Assembly (NCBI GenBank): GCA_029865985.1
Contig: JARXAF010000074.1
Location: 1 to 55,147, forward strand
Direction of reading: 5' to 3'
DNA length: 55,147 nucleotides
From: Verrucomicrobiota bacterium
GTDB lineage: Bacteria; Verrucomicrobiota; Verrucomicrobiia; Limisphaerales; UBA9464
Position numbers and translations under genes: made by a program. This document shows, in pieces, positions 1 through 9,301 of this stretch. How positions within the stretch are numbered: the stretch's first letter is position 1; every line of letters starts with the position of its first letter. The notes under the pieces were generated by a model. That model saw nothing but the letters and a program-made list of their open reading frames with translations. It was not told where the DNA came from and searched no databases.

Positions 1-4
1 GGGT

Positions 5-2743
5 TCATCGGAGCGTCACGAAATCACCATGGTTGACCAGCGACCAGACGAGTCGGGCTCGGGCTGGCATGGGGGCGTCCTGCTGCGACTGGGCTGGAGT
101 TTTCTCAGCTTTTGCGGCCGATGTGCCCGTCGCCGGACCGACTTTGACGCCCGCCTCTCCGGTAGATCCTGCGAAGGGCTCACGCAGCGCCTCGAGGGCT
201 GTCTGGAGTTCGGCGGGGCTGGGTTCGAAACCCAGGAGTTGCTCGAAGGCGTGGCGCACGAAGGCTTCATCACCCGGGTCCGGGGCCGAAGCCGTCAGGT
301 TGCGAGCGATGTCCGGGGCGCAGTCGCCGACGAGTCGGCCATTGAGCAGGGCCAGCGCTTGCTGGGGCACGATGCTGGTCTCGCGCCGGTAGCACTCCTT
401 GACCAAGGCCTCGTCGAAGGTGGTGAGGAAGAGGTTTCGGTCGTTGTTGGAATGTTGGAAATACAGGCTGCGCCGGCGGGATTGCGCCTGATCCGACGAG
501 CCGACCGTAGGCCCGCCTCGGGTCGTATCGAGGCGTCCCGCGTGGGCCAGCAGTGCATCCCGGATGACCTGCGATTCGAGGCGGATGGGCGTGCGTCGCC
601 ACCCTAGTCGGTTGTCGGGATCGCGGGTGAGTTCCGCCCCGGCGCCGGCCAGCGTGGAGTCCATGCGGTAGGCCGCCGAGGTGACGATGAGCCGGTGGAG
701 GTGCTTGAGGCTCCAGCGAGTGTCCACGAGTTCGCAGGCCAGCCAGTCGATCAAGTCGGTGTGTTCAGGCGTGCCGCCCTTGCGACCGAAATCAAACAGC
801 GCCGGGGCCAGGGCCGCGCCGAAATGCCGGTTCCACACCTGATTCACCGCCACCCGTGCAGTCAGGGGATTAGCCGGGTCAGTGATCCAGCGGGCCAGGG
901 CTGTGCGGCGTCCGGTGCTGTGATGCTGGGCCGGCACTGCGGGGTCGTCTTTGGTTGAGTCGAGGAATCGAGTCGGGACCCACGCCGCCCCGGACAGGAC
1001 TGAGAAGGTTTCCGAGGGCGCCGGCTCCTGGGTAGCTTCCTTCTCGAGGGCGGCGAGTCGCTCGGTTTGCGTCGCCACCTCCTTCGCTAGGGTGTCTTTT
1101 TTGCCAGCCTCGGCGGTGGCCAGCTTTTGCTCGGTCTCGGCCAGGGTCAGTCGATGGCGCGCGAGCTTTTCGCGACGCTCGGCCGTCACGGCGGCGCGTC
1201 GGGCAGCGTCGGTGGCGGTGGCCGAAGCCGGGCCGTCATTCCAAGAAGCACGCTGAGCTTCGGCGCGTCGGACAACGCTCTCCAACCGCGCCGCGGCCAC
1301 GGCGATCTTTGCGGACGCAATCACCGAAGCGGCGGCGTTTGTCGAGGCTCGGGCCGCTTCGGTTCGCACCGTCTCCAGTTCCTGCTGTGCGATACGAACC
1401 TGCGTCTCAAACACCCATGGCCGCCGCTCGGGCTGCCAGGCTGACGGTGGCAGGTGGACGGGCCGGATATCCGGAAGCCCAACCCCCAGCACCGCGGGCA
1501 CGCCCGGCGTCATCACGCGCGAGCGGTCCGGCTGGGTTTCCTGACCTCGGACGAAGCGGTAGGTCGGTGTCTCGGGATCGCGATCGTAGGCCCTCGGGAT
1601 GGCATCGCGGGCCATGTCGGCCTCGCCGGGCACCAGGTCCATGCGCACTTGATAGGGTTCGAAGAAGGCCCGCATCCGGTAGTAGTCGGTCTGGGGCAGG
1701 GGATCGTACTTGTGGTCGTGGCATTTGGCGCAATTGAGCGTCAGGCCCAGGAAGGCCTTGCCGACATGCTCCACGGTCTCGTCGAGCCATTGGTTGCGAT
1801 TGAAGAGGAAGTAGTTCCGGGCCAGGAAACCGGTGGCTCGCAGCTGCTCAAGGTCGTCCGGGTGCGTCTCGTCGGCGGCGAGCATGAGGCGGATCATCTC
1901 GTCGTAGGGCAGGTCGGCATTGAGCGATTCGACGATCCAGTCGCGCCAGTGCCATAGATGCTTGGCGCTGTTGCGGTGCTGGTCGCCCAGGCCCCACGGG
2001 TCGCTGTAGCGCCACACGTCCATCCAGTGCCGAGCCCAGCGTTCCCCGTGGCGCGGGTCGTCGAGCAAGCGGTCCACGGTGCGCCGGTAACCCTCTTCGG
2101 AGGTATCACTCAGGGCCTGCCGCATCTCGGTCTCAGTAGGCGGCAACCCGATCAGGTCGAGGTACAGGCGGCGAATTTGTAGCCGTCGTGGAGCTTCGGG
2201 TCGCGGGGTCAGCCCGGCCTTTTCAAGTCCCTGCGCCAAGAAGGCATCGATCGGGTTTCGCACCCGGTCGGCCTGTTTCACCGCGGGCACGGTCGGTCGT
2301 TGGCGTGGGCGGAAGGCCCAGTGGTCGCGCGGATCTGGTTCGGGGAGTTCGCCCACGGGAGCGCTTGCGCCCTCGGCGATCCAACGGGTCAGGAGTGCGA
2401 TTTGCTCGGAGCTGAACGGTTGCCCCTCGTGTTCGGGCGGCATGCGCTCTTCCAGATCCGTGCTGGTCACGCGAGAAAGCAGGGGCGATTCGCCGGGTTT
2501 CCCGGGCATCACAACGGGCCCGTGTTTTCCACCACGCAGCATGGCAGCGAGGGTATCCAGTCGAAGGCCAGCCTTCTGTTGGAGCGCGCCATGACAGGAG
2601 AAGCAACGTTCCCGCAGCAGGGGCTTCAAAGTACTTTCATACACCCCGGCTGCCGACAGGCAAGGGCCCAACCAGAGCCCCACGAAGGCCAATATCCCCC
2701 CGAGGAAGCGCCGAATGCCATGTGCTACGAGTTGGGTGAGCAT
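5..2743 (-). CDS. PSD1 domain protein (planctomycete cytochrome c, DUF1549, DUF1553)
   Basis: A 912-residue exported protein. Residues 1-32 look like a signal peptide. A planctomycete-type cytochrome c domain follows, with a CFSCH heme-binding motif at 47-51. DUF1549 spans roughly residues 160-365 and carries a second CxxCH (CAKCH). An Ala-rich coiled stretch covers about 450-560, and DUF1553 fills the C-terminal third. The length is usual for the family. In Verrucomicrobiota and Planctomycetes such genes normally sit beside a DUF1501 gene, which here would lie off the left edge because the stop is 5 bases from the end. The molecular role is not firmly established; links to periplasmic c-type heme and polysaccharide breakdown are family-level inference. 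ATG start at 2743. Confidence 0.9.
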   Translation of the reverse strand: MLTQLVAHGIRRFLGGILAFVGLWLGPCLSAAGVYESTLKPLLRERCFSCHGALQQKAGLRLDTLAAMLRGGKHGPVVMPGKPGESPLLSRVTSTDLEERMPPEHEGQPFSSEQIALLTRWIAEGASAPVGELPEPDPRDHWAFRPRQRPTVPAVKQADRVRNPIDAFLAQGLEKAGLTPRPEAPRRLQIRRLYLDLIGLPPTETEMRQALSDTSEEGYRRTVDRLLDDPRHGERWARHWMDVWRYSDPWGLGDQHRNSAKHLWHWRDWIVESLNADLPYDEMIRLMLAADETHPDDLEQLRATGFLARNYFLFNRNQWLDETVEHVGKAFLGLTLNCAKCHDHKYDPLPQTDYYRMRAFFEPYQVRMDLVPGEADMARDAIPRAYDRDPETPTYRFVRGQETQPDRSRVMTPGVPAVLGVGLPDIRPVHLPPSAWQPERRPWVFETQVRIAQQELETVRTEAARASTNAAASVIASAKIAVAAARLESVVRRAEAQRASWNDGPASATATDAARRAAVTAERREKLARHRLTLAETEQKLATAEAGKKDTLAKEVATQTERLAALEKEATQEPAPSETFSVLSGAAWVPTRFLDSTKDDPAVPAQHHSTGRRTALARWITDPANPLTARVAVNQVWNRHFGAALAPALFDFGRKGGTPEHTDLIDWLACELVDTRWSLKHLHRLIVTSAAYRMDSTLAGAGAELTRDPDNRLGWRRTPIRLESQVIRDALLAHAGRLDTTRGGPTVGSSDQAQSRRRSLYFQHSNNDRNLFLTTFDEALVKECYRRETSIVPQQALALLNGRLVGDCAPDIARNLTASAPDPGDEAFVRHAFEQLLGFEPSPAELQTALEALREPFAGSTGEAGVKVGPATGTSAAKAEKTPAQSQQDAPMPARARLVWSLVNHGDFVTLR

Positions 2744-3026
2744 GCGTCGGCCCGGGTGAGGCTCTCCGGACGACCACCCTGCGGGTCGAGGTCCAAAGCG
2801 AGGCCGAAGCGGGCGATGCCATTAGGCTACAACCTCGGCGCGCTTCGAGGCCAGAGGACTCTGTCCGAACTCTGCCCTGCGTGCCTTGGCCTCTGTCACC
2901 GGCTCTCACACCGTTGCCGGGCGAGATCCAAGGATTTTGGGCCGTTGACCTGTCGGGTCCAATCAGACGCCGGGACCGCGGTGCGCTCTTGGATTCCCAG
3001 CGTCGATCCGCTAGCGTCCCGTTGCT

Positions 3027-3638
3027 ATGTCCGAAATGCAGGAAGATTCACCGTTGGACCGACTCTGGAAAGAGTACGCGCGGACCTTCCGGCAGTTCGA
3101 CGACCTGACGCTGGCTCGCTGGTGTTCTCAAACCTTGGGCCAACTCCATGGTCAGGTGTGGCGACTCTCGCATCCGCTGGTGGGAGCCTACCGTCTGGGT
3201 TCCCAACTCGCCCACGATCGGCAGATCTGGCTCAAGCGCTTGGTCAGCATTCCCGCTGGCTACATCGAGGCCCCCTGTTGCCGGGCTCCGTTGTTGCCGC
3301 TCTTTACCCGCGATGTCATCGCCAACGGCCTGCGATGCCACCATTGCGGCGAGACGTGCGTGCCCTTCGAAGAAATCCCGGAAGCCTTCCGAACCCGGTT
3401 TGAGCGCTGGGCTAATCAATATGAAGAGGCCCACCAGGTGGCTCATTGGGACGACAAGCAACGGCGCAAATCCAAGGACTACGACGCCGCCTTCGAAGAC
3501 GCTGCGCAGGACGCCGAGAAGCTGCTCATCGAGGCGGCCACCGAATTGATGCCACCGCTTCTGGAGTCGTACCCGGCCGTGATTTGGGAAGATCAGGATG
3601 AGTGCTTGGAGGTCCGTCCGGAGGATGTGGTCTTGTGA
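3027..3638 (+). CDS. hypothetical protein with zinc-ribbon-like cysteines
   Basis: A 203-residue soluble protein that I do not recognise. The N-terminal 75 residues are helical and rich in Trp and Arg. Paired cysteines at 84-85, then 104, 107 and 111 (RCHHCGETC), look like a small treble-clef or zinc-ribbon site. The C-terminal half is acidic and helical (WDDKQRRKSKDYDAAFED). It has no signal peptide and no membrane segment. Its stop codon overlaps the likely GTG start of the AsmA-like gene, so the two are probably co-transcribed. It is divergent from the PSD1 gene across a 283-bp gap that should hold both promoters. Function unknown. Confidence 0.7.
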   Translation: MSEMQEDSPLDRLWKEYARTFRQFDDLTLARWCSQTLGQLHGQVWRLSHPLVGAYRLGSQLAHDRQIWLKRLVSIPAGYIEAPCCRAPLLPLFTRDVIANGLRCHHCGETCVPFEEIPEAFRTRFERWANQYEEAHQVAHWDDKQRRKSKDYDAAFEDAAQDAEKLLIEAATELMPPLLESYPAVIWEDQDECLEVRPEDVVL

Positions 3639-4372
3639 GTCAGAATGCGGAGATGCCCTTGCCTCCGGCCGCTCCGGGGCTTCCGAAATGGCTGCGGATC
3701 GCGCTCAAGATTCTCCTCGGTGGCTTGGCGGTGCTCATCACGTTGCTGGTGGTGGGTTTGTTGAGTTTTGATTGGATCGTCAAGCGCACGATCCAGTCCC
3801 GAGTCAATGCCAGCGGAGTGGCTGAAGTGGAGATCGGAAGCCTGAATATCGGATTGCTCCGCCCTCATCTGGAAGTCCGCAATCTCAAGGTCTTTGGCCA
3901 GTCCCAGTTCGGTGGCGTTCAAATACTCGATCTGCCGGAATTGCGCGTGGAGTACGATCGCGACGCCTTCAAGGCGCAGGAGTTGAAGCTGCGACTGCTC
4001 CGCATCCGACTCAATGAACTCACCTTGGTGGATGGGTTTGCCGGGGGAGACACCAACATGTTCCAACGCCTCCAAGGCTATTCGGAACTCATCGTCGCCT
4101 ACACCAATCGCTTGAGCGAAGTCACCAACCGACTCGACCTCGCCAGCGCCCAGCGTATTGGCAATGCGACCTTCACCGGTTTGGATCGATTGGAACTCAC
4201 CGTGGGGCGGGTCCGCTTTTTGGATATGAAAGACCCGCTCTCCGAAAAGGTGGCGACGTTGAACATCAACCGGCGGGTGATGACCAACATCACAGACCTT
4301 TCCGGGATGGCACCCTTGGCCATGGAGCTGTTGGTGCGCACAACCCTCGGGGCCAAGCCGGTCAACCGTTGA
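3635..4372 (+). CDS. AsmA-like membrane-anchored protein
   Basis: About 245 residues. A cytoplasmic Pro-rich start is followed by one strong membrane segment (ILLGGLAVLITLLVVGLLSF), then a periplasmic part with the beta pattern seen at the N-terminus of AsmA/TamB-type proteins (EIGSLNIGLLRPHLEVRNLKV, then LPELRVEYD). It is far shorter than AsmA, so it keeps only the opening module. I prefer the GTG at 3635, which overlaps the upstream stop as GTGA; an ATG at 3653 is possible. AsmA-like proteins act in outer-membrane lipid and protein homeostasis; that role is inferred here from fold resemblance only. Confidence 0.6.
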   Translation: MSQNAEMPLPPAAPGLPKWLRIALKILLGGLAVLITLLVVGLLSFDWIVKRTIQSRVNASGVAEVEIGSLNIGLLRPHLEVRNLKVFGQSQFGGVQILDLPELRVEYDRDAFKAQELKLRLLRIRLNELTLVDGFAGGDTNMFQRLQGYSELIVAYTNRLSEVTNRLDLASAQRIGNATFTGLDRLELTVGRVRFLDMKDPLSEKVATLNINRRVMTNITDLSGMAPLAMELLVRTTLGAKPVNR

Positions 4373-4387
4373 ATTTGGCCTAGCCTC

Positions 4388-4404
4388 GGTTCCGGCAGGG
4401 AACC
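4388..4404. terminator. hairpin between convergent genes
   Basis: A 6-bp perfect stem (GGTTCC/GGAACC) with a 5-base loop lies in the 54-bp gap between the convergent AsmA-like gene and lutC. There is no T tract, so it is only a weak terminator candidate. Confidence 0.25.
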
Positions 4405-4426
4405 TCTCCAGAGGCCGGTCATTTCC

Positions 4427-5143
4427 TCACCACATCAAGACCGTGAGCTTCTTCGGGCCATGCGCGCCGAGCACGAGAATGCGCTCGATGTCGCCGGTCC
4501 GGCTCGGGCCGGTCACCAGCGAGATCATCGAGGGCCAGTTGCGACCGTGCAGTTCCTCCAACCGTTGGAACGCGGCCGTCAGGTCGCAGACCAATTGATC
4601 GCGTCGGGCCAACACCACGTGGTGTGGCGGCAACACACTCAGGGCCCGGCCTCCAGAGGTCCGACTATTAACCACCAGCGACCCGGTCTGCGCCACCAGC
4701 ACATCGCAAGTGGTGATGCCGGCTTCGCAGGCTTCCAAGTCGTCGGGCACGTAGCCGCCATCGGTGAACAGGGTGGGTCGTCCCAACGCGGTCGTTGCGG
4801 CGTCGGTCAGTGCCGAATGGTGGCTGGCGACTCGTTTCCAGCCTTCGCTGTCGGCGATGCCGCGCAGTTGCTGATGGGCTTCGGCCTCCGACGCCACGCA
4901 GCGGAAGTCGGTCTTCAATTCGGCCGAGGCGGCGGAGAAGCGGGTCAATTGTTCCTCCGGTGTGGTGCCGCCCGGAGGCAACCACGCGCGGGCCACATGA
5001 ACCGGTCGGCCCTGGAATGCGAAGACTGGAGCGGGGACTTCTACGCGACCCTGGTCGTGTCCGTGTCCGTGGGATCCGGGCATGGGGGCCGGGACGGTGA
5101 GGGCCTCGCGGATGCGGGCCAGGATGCGTTCTTGGGCGTTCAT
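4427..5143 (-). CDS. lutC: LutC/YkgG family protein (LUD domain)
   Basis: About 238 residues with a C-terminal LUD domain: CDVLVAQTGSLVV, then SGGRALSVLPPHHVVLA, matching the LutC/YkgG core. In Bacillus, LutABC together oxidise L-lactate to pyruvate. The start is the ATG at 5143, which overlaps the lutB stop as ATGA; an in-frame upstream extension runs into lutB and is rejected. Residues 40-50 contain a His/Gly-rich linker (GSHGHGHDQG). It is the last gene of a three-gene operon that runs leftwards. Confidence 0.92.
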   Translation of the reverse strand: MNAQERILARIREALTVPAPMPGSHGHGHDQGRVEVPAPVFAFQGRPVHVARAWLPPGGTTPEEQLTRFSAASAELKTDFRCVASEAEAHQQLRGIADSEGWKRVASHHSALTDAATTALGRPTLFTDGGYVPDDLEACEAGITTCDVLVAQTGSLVVNSRTSGGRALSVLPPHHVVLARRDQLVCDLTAAFQRLEELHGRNWPSMISLVTGPSRTGDIERILVLGAHGPKKLTVLMW

Positions 5144-6534
5144 CGGCGATTCCTCCACCATTCCTTGAAACTTTCCGGGGCCACGGGCGGCAGGTCCCGC
5201 GTGCTGGTCCATGTCTTTACCGGATCCAACGGGGTTCCCTGCAGGCGCTGGCGCAACGGTTCCACGATGCGGGCGACCTCTTGGCCGAACTGGTACAGGG
5301 CGGGCGTATTGACTGCGAAGGCATGCGCCCGCCAGGCCAGGCGTTCGATCCACGACGGGGTCTCACCGACCGCGTTGCGGCGGTTCTGCAACAAGTGGTG
5401 GTGCAGGTCGATCTTCACGGGGCAGGCCTCGGTGCAGGCCCCGCACAACGACGACGCGTTGCTGAGGTGCTTCCAGTCCTGAAGGCCCCGCAGGTGCGGC
5501 GTGATGACGCTGCCGACCGGGCCGCTGTAGGTGGTGCCGTAGGTGTGACCGCCCACGTTGCGGAAAATTGGGCACACATTGAGGCAGGCTCCACAGCGGA
5601 TGCAGTGCAGGGCGTCGCGCTGCTCGGGATCGGCCAGCAGCTCGGTGCGTCGGTTGTCGAGCAGCACCACATGCCATTCGACCGGTCCGTCGGACTCGCC
5701 GGGTTGGCGGGGCCCACCATAAAGCGTGTTGTAGCCGGTGACCGTCTGGCCCGCGCCGGCCGTGGCCAAAAGCGGCAGGAAGAGCGCAAGGTCTTCCATC
5801 TTGGGAAGCACCTTTTCGATACCCAGGAGCGTGATCATCACCCGGGGCAATGCGGCCGTGAGGCGGGCATTCCCTTCGTTTTCGGTGATGGACACCATGC
5901 CCGTTTCGGCGATGGCGAAATTGGCCCCGGTGATGCCCACATCGGCCTGGATGTACTTCCGACGTAGGGCCCGCCGGGCGATCATCGTCAACTCCTCGGG
6001 TTCCCGCGTGGGCGCACTGCCCAACTCGCGCTCGAAGAGGTCGCTGATTTCATCCCGGGTCAGGTGCATGGCCGGGAAGACGATGTGGTAAGGCGGCTCC
6101 TTGCGGAGTTGGACGATGTATTCGCCCAAGTCGGATTCCACGACTTCGAAGCCGTCTTTTTCGAGGGCCTCGTTGAGGTGGATTTCCTCGGCCGTCATTG
6201 CCTTGGACTTCACCACGCACTTGGCCTTTGCGTCCCGGATGATCCCACGAATCGTATCGCGCGCCTCCGGGCCGGTGGGGCACCAGTGCACCTTCGTACC
6301 GCGGGCCTCGATCTTCGAGGTGAACTCGGTGAGGTAGGTGTCGAGGTGGTTGATGGCATCCCACTTGGTTTCGGCGGCCGACTGGCGGGCCGATGACCAG
6401 TCGTTGAACGCCGACTTCTTGCGGTCCCGGGCCACCTCGTACTTGCGCAAGGCGGTTTGGATCAAGCCGCGGTGGCGCAGGTTGCGGGTGATGGTCCCGG
6501 CGGCCTCGAGGAACTGTTGGGCGGCGTTGCTCAT
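5140..6534 (-). CDS. lutB: iron-sulfur protein LutB (LUD domain plus two 4Fe-4S clusters)
   Basis: About 464 residues. The N-terminal LUD domain contains ADVGITGANFAIAETGMVS, typical of LutB/YkgF. The C-terminal ferredoxin module has two cluster motifs: CIRCGACLNVCPIF, and CGACTEACPVKIDLHHHL. It is the probable electron-transfer subunit of the lactate-oxidising LutABC complex. The start at 6534 overlaps the lutA stop (ATGA) and its own stop overlaps the lutC start, so translation is likely coupled across all three genes. Length is normal for the family. Confidence 0.95.
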   Translation of the reverse strand: MSNAAQQFLEAAGTITRNLRHRGLIQTALRKYEVARDRKKSAFNDWSSARQSAAETKWDAINHLDTYLTEFTSKIEARGTKVHWCPTGPEARDTIRGIIRDAKAKCVVKSKAMTAEEIHLNEALEKDGFEVVESDLGEYIVQLRKEPPYHIVFPAMHLTRDEISDLFERELGSAPTREPEELTMIARRALRRKYIQADVGITGANFAIAETGMVSITENEGNARLTAALPRVMITLLGIEKVLPKMEDLALFLPLLATAGAGQTVTGYNTLYGGPRQPGESDGPVEWHVVLLDNRRTELLADPEQRDALHCIRCGACLNVCPIFRNVGGHTYGTTYSGPVGSVITPHLRGLQDWKHLSNASSLCGACTEACPVKIDLHHHLLQNRRNAVGETPSWIERLAWRAHAFAVNTPALYQFGQEVARIVEPLRQRLQGTPLDPVKTWTSTRDLPPVAPESFKEWWRNRR

Positions 6535-7247
6535 TGCGAGTCGAGGATTTGGGCCAGGTGGAGGGTCTTCAGCGGTTTGCCTTGGCGGCTCAGCAGCCCT
6601 TGCAGGTGCATGAGGCAGCTGGAGTCGTTGGACACCATGTACTCGGCCCCGGTGTCGGCGGCGCTGGCGCACTTCACCTCACCCATGGCCGTGGAAATCA
6701 TCGGGAACTTGGCCGCGAACGTGCCGCCGAATCCGCAGCAAGTTTCGGCATCGCTCATCTCGACGAGTTCGAGGTCGCGCACTTTTTCGAGGAGTTTTCG
6801 CGGGCCCGATTTGATGCCCAATTCGCGCAGGCCGTGGCAGCCGTCGTGGAAGGTGACCTTGGCCGGGAAGCGGGCGCCGAGGTCGGTGACACCGAGCTTG
6901 CTCACCAAGAAGTCGGAGAATTCCCAAGTGTGTTCGGAAAGACGCTGTGCGGCCGCTTCTTCCGGGCGACCGGCGTAAAGTTGGGGATAAAACACTTTGA
7001 GCATGGCCCCGCAGGAACCGGAGGCGATGACCACCGCTTCGGCATCGCGCAAGTGATGGAGGGTTTTGCCGGCGACTTGTCGGGCTTCGTCCCAGTAGCC
7101 GGAGTTGAAGGCGGGTTGTCCGCAGCAGGCGATCGCCTCGGGACAAGTGACCCGGTGGCCCAGCCGTTCCAGGATGCGGACCATGTGCATGCCGACCTGC
7201 GGGAAGCAGGTGTCAACAAAGCAGGGGATGAAGAGCGTGACGTTCAT
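6531..7247 (-). CDS. lutA: LutA/YkgE family protein (two CCG domains)
   Basis: 238 residues with two cysteine-rich (CCG) domains: CCGQPAFNSGY in the first half and CCGFGGTFAAKFP in the second. These motifs also occur in heterodisulfide reductase subunit B and the glycolate oxidase iron-sulfur subunit, and normally bind an iron-sulfur cofactor. It starts with MNVTLFIPCFVDT at the ATG at 7247, as expected for LutA. First gene of lutABC; its promoter should lie in the 274-bp gap upstream. No regulator gene of the GntR/LutR type is adjacent. Confidence 0.94.
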   Translation of the reverse strand: MNVTLFIPCFVDTCFPQVGMHMVRILERLGHRVTCPEAIACCGQPAFNSGYWDEARQVAGKTLHHLRDAEAVVIASGSCGAMLKVFYPQLYAGRPEEAAAQRLSEHTWEFSDFLVSKLGVTDLGARFPAKVTFHDGCHGLRELGIKSGPRKLLEKVRDLELVEMSDAETCCGFGGTFAAKFPMISTAMGEVKCASAADTGAEYMVSNDSSCLMHLQGLLSRQGKPLKTLHLAQILDSQ

Positions 7248-7429
7248 TCGTAGGTTCCGGAGTGGGGACGCAGGTTCAAAAAGTCAGGAGTCTACTCAAC
7301 GATCGACGGGTCGGTTATGGTAGTGACCGTCTGGGCTGAGGCTGTTTGGGGCGAGACAGTGGTGTCCCCAGGGCTTGGATGGTTCCATTCCGCCGGAGCC
7401 GAAAAGGCTGAGTCGAAAGGTGTACCCCC

Positions 7430-7445
7430 GCAGATGTTCATCTGC
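7430..7445. promoter_or_regulatory. inverted repeat upstream of lutA
   Basis: GCAGATG-TT-CATCTGC is a perfect 7-bp dyad about 183 bp upstream of the lutA start and 77 bp after the end of the ROK-like gene. It could be an operator for lutABC or a weak transcript end for the ROK gene; it has no T tract. I see nothing else recognisable in 7248-7521. Confidence 0.2.
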
Positions 7446-7521
7446 AAACGGTGGACGAGACTCGCGCAGGGTCAATGGCAATGGGCTCCGGATCTGTGGA
7501 ATGGGACGCGGATGAACGGCA

Positions 7522-8904
7522 TCATCCGAGGGCCGGCAGGCTGGCGGCGGCGATGGCCTGGCCGTGGCGTTTGTCCTTTTCGTCGGGCATGTGGAAGCGG
7601 ATCTGGGCGGCGAGGGTCGGGAATTCAGCCGCCAGCACCGACTGGGCTTCGCGCAAGATCACTTCGCCTCCCGCACCGCTGGTGACGCGGCCGAGGATGA
7701 GCACGTGGCGCAAGTCATAGAAGTCAGACCAATGGGCCACGGCATAGCCGAAGCAGGTGCCGATGGTTTGGTAGAGGCGTGCGGCCCGTTCATCGCCGGC
7801 GGCCATGCGTTCCTGAACTTTCACGAGGCGCTCGGGCAGCGGGAGGGTGGAGGCGATGTCGAGGCCTGCGGCCGGGATGAGGCGTCCGACGGCTTGTTGG
7901 CTGAAGAATTGGACGCCGCAACCGCGGTCGCCGCTCCATTCGTCGGCCGGGCCGTCAGGTCGGTAATCGACCGGTGCGAAGGCCAGTTCATTGAGCCAGC
8001 TGGTGATATTGCCCTCGGCGGTGACCAGGCCTCCCGCGGTGCTGGTGCCCATGGAGACGCCGAGCACGGAGTTGACGCCGAGCGACATGGACGCGGCCAG
8101 CGCGGTGACTTCGCCGTCATTCACCACGTCGAAGGGGATGCCATTCCACTGCTTGCGGAGGGTGAGGAAGAGGTCTTGGACGTGGGTGGCGAAGTCTTCC
8201 TTGGAGACGCCGCGGAAGAGGGAGGCGACCTTGACCCGGTTGTTGACGTACACGCCGGCGGCGCTGCCTCCGATGGCATCGACGCGGGGCAGGTGGGCGG
8301 CGGCGCGGCGAAGCGAATCCTGGATGCCGTCGAGGTGGTACTGGGGATTGGACTGGAAGTACGGGTCCCAGACGATTTCTTCGCTGAAGACGACCTTGCC
8401 GTCTTGCACTGCGGCGACTTTGCGGTCGGAGCCACCGAGGTCGAAGCCGATGCGGCAGCCGTCGAGGTGGCGTCCGAGCGGAGCCGAAGTGGCCTTGGCC
8501 GGGGGCGGGTTGGTGGTGTGGACGACTTCGATGGGGCCGCCGTAGATGCGCTCTCCGATGATTTCGGAGTCGAAGCGTCCGACGGCGGTGTCGCGGTAAT
8601 GGGACTGGAGTCCGGCGGCGATGGCGGCGGGGCCATCGATCCAGAGGCGTCGGCCGCCATAGGCCCACAGCAGTGTCTTGCAGAGGCGTTCGATGAAGAA
8701 CCCGTTGGCTGGTGCTTGGGGATGGGAATCTTCGAGGACGGCGGTGCGGTGGTGAAAGACGGAGCCGTCGGCCTGTTCGAGGGCGATGAGCACGGGGATC
8801 TTGGCCTCGGCGGCAAAAGCGCGGCGAGCGAGGGCGGCGGGCCGGAATCCCGGATCGAGAACGGGCGACAGTTTAGGGGCTGGCAACAACGAGGCGGCGA
8901 TCAC
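7522..8904 (-). CDS. ROK-like sugar kinase / ASKHA ATPase
   Basis: About 460 residues from the GTG at 8904, which has an AGGA about 10 bases upstream. The phosphate-1 motif IGFDLGGSDRKVAAV lies near the middle, followed by GGSAAGVYVNNRV, FDVVNDGEVTALAAS (the usual ROK catalytic Asp region) and VLGVSMGTSTAGGLV. These fit the actin-like ASKHA/ROK fold. The roughly 170 residues before the phosphate-1 motif are an extra N-terminal domain not found in simple ROK glucokinases. The classical ROK zinc motif is not evident. Substrate unknown. An open frame extends upstream to 9000 but crosses a REP-like palindrome, so I did not use it. Confidence 0.65.
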   Translation of the reverse strand: MIAASLLPAPKLSPVLDPGFRPAALARRAFAAEAKIPVLIALEQADGSVFHHRTAVLEDSHPQAPANGFFIERLCKTLLWAYGGRRLWIDGPAAIAAGLQSHYRDTAVGRFDSEIIGERIYGGPIEVVHTTNPPPAKATSAPLGRHLDGCRIGFDLGGSDRKVAAVQDGKVVFSEEIVWDPYFQSNPQYHLDGIQDSLRRAAAHLPRVDAIGGSAAGVYVNNRVKVASLFRGVSKEDFATHVQDLFLTLRKQWNGIPFDVVNDGEVTALAASMSLGVNSVLGVSMGTSTAGGLVTAEGNITSWLNELAFAPVDYRPDGPADEWSGDRGCGVQFFSQQAVGRLIPAAGLDIASTLPLPERLVKVQERMAAGDERAARLYQTIGTCFGYAVAHWSDFYDLRHVLILGRVTSGAGGEVILREAQSVLAAEFPTLAAQIRFHMPDEKDKRHGQAIAAASLPALG

Positions 8905-9301
8905 GCCCCAAATCCTGCCGAGAGCGCGGTCATTCCCGCAAGCGTGGGAGTGCTTGTGCTTCGGGGACAGCCGTGGGGTCGGTCCCTCACTTTTACACAA
9001 AAGGTGTCAGTTCATACTCTCTTCATTGGGTGACTGACTGAGGCGTCTTGATGGTTGTGGTCGCCGGTTGTGTGCGGGGCTCCGCGGGGCCGGTCCTGCG
9101 CGCGCAGGGAAGCTCGGGGGAGGTTGCGGCTTTTCGCGCTGTGCGCGAGGGAGAGGTGTGATCGCTTCCAGTGCTTGCTCCGGCCCGGCCCCGCCGCTGC
9201 CTCGGCCGGGTGTGTGCCGTGGATTATTTGGGGGGACAGGCTGCGGGGGGCGGATCGGGTGGGGCTGCCGATTTCCAGTGGGAGGCCAGTGATCCGAACG
9301 A
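8905..9301. other. 397-bp intergenic region with palindromes
   Basis: GC-rich gap between the end of the hydrolase-glycosyltransferase gene and the start of the ROK-like gene, both on the minus strand. It holds a REP-like imperfect palindrome (8931-8952) and a perfect 14-bp palindrome CCTGCGCGCGCAGG (9095-9108). Several short open frames overlap here in all directions, but none has a start, composition or domain that supports a gene. The ROK promoter should be here. Confidence 0.5.
8931..8952. repeat. REP-like imperfect palindrome
   Basis: CATTCCCGC paired with GCGTGGGAGTG forms a stem of about nine pairs, including two G-T pairs, around an AA centre. The form resembles the short GC-rich extragenic palindromes (REP type) common in bacterial genomes. 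Only one copy is seen in this window, so repetitiveness is untested. Confidence 0.3.

Noticed and set aside
5-2743. Pairing of this PSD1 gene with the DUF1501 gene at the right edge
   Set aside because: They are 51 kb apart and separated by many unrelated genes. Each more likely has its own partner just outside the window.
7564-9033. Plus-strand open frame of nearly 490 codons opposite the ROK-like gene
   Set aside because: Low-complexity Gly/Ala/Asp/Glu product without a motif, whereas the minus strand has a clear ASKHA phosphate motif.
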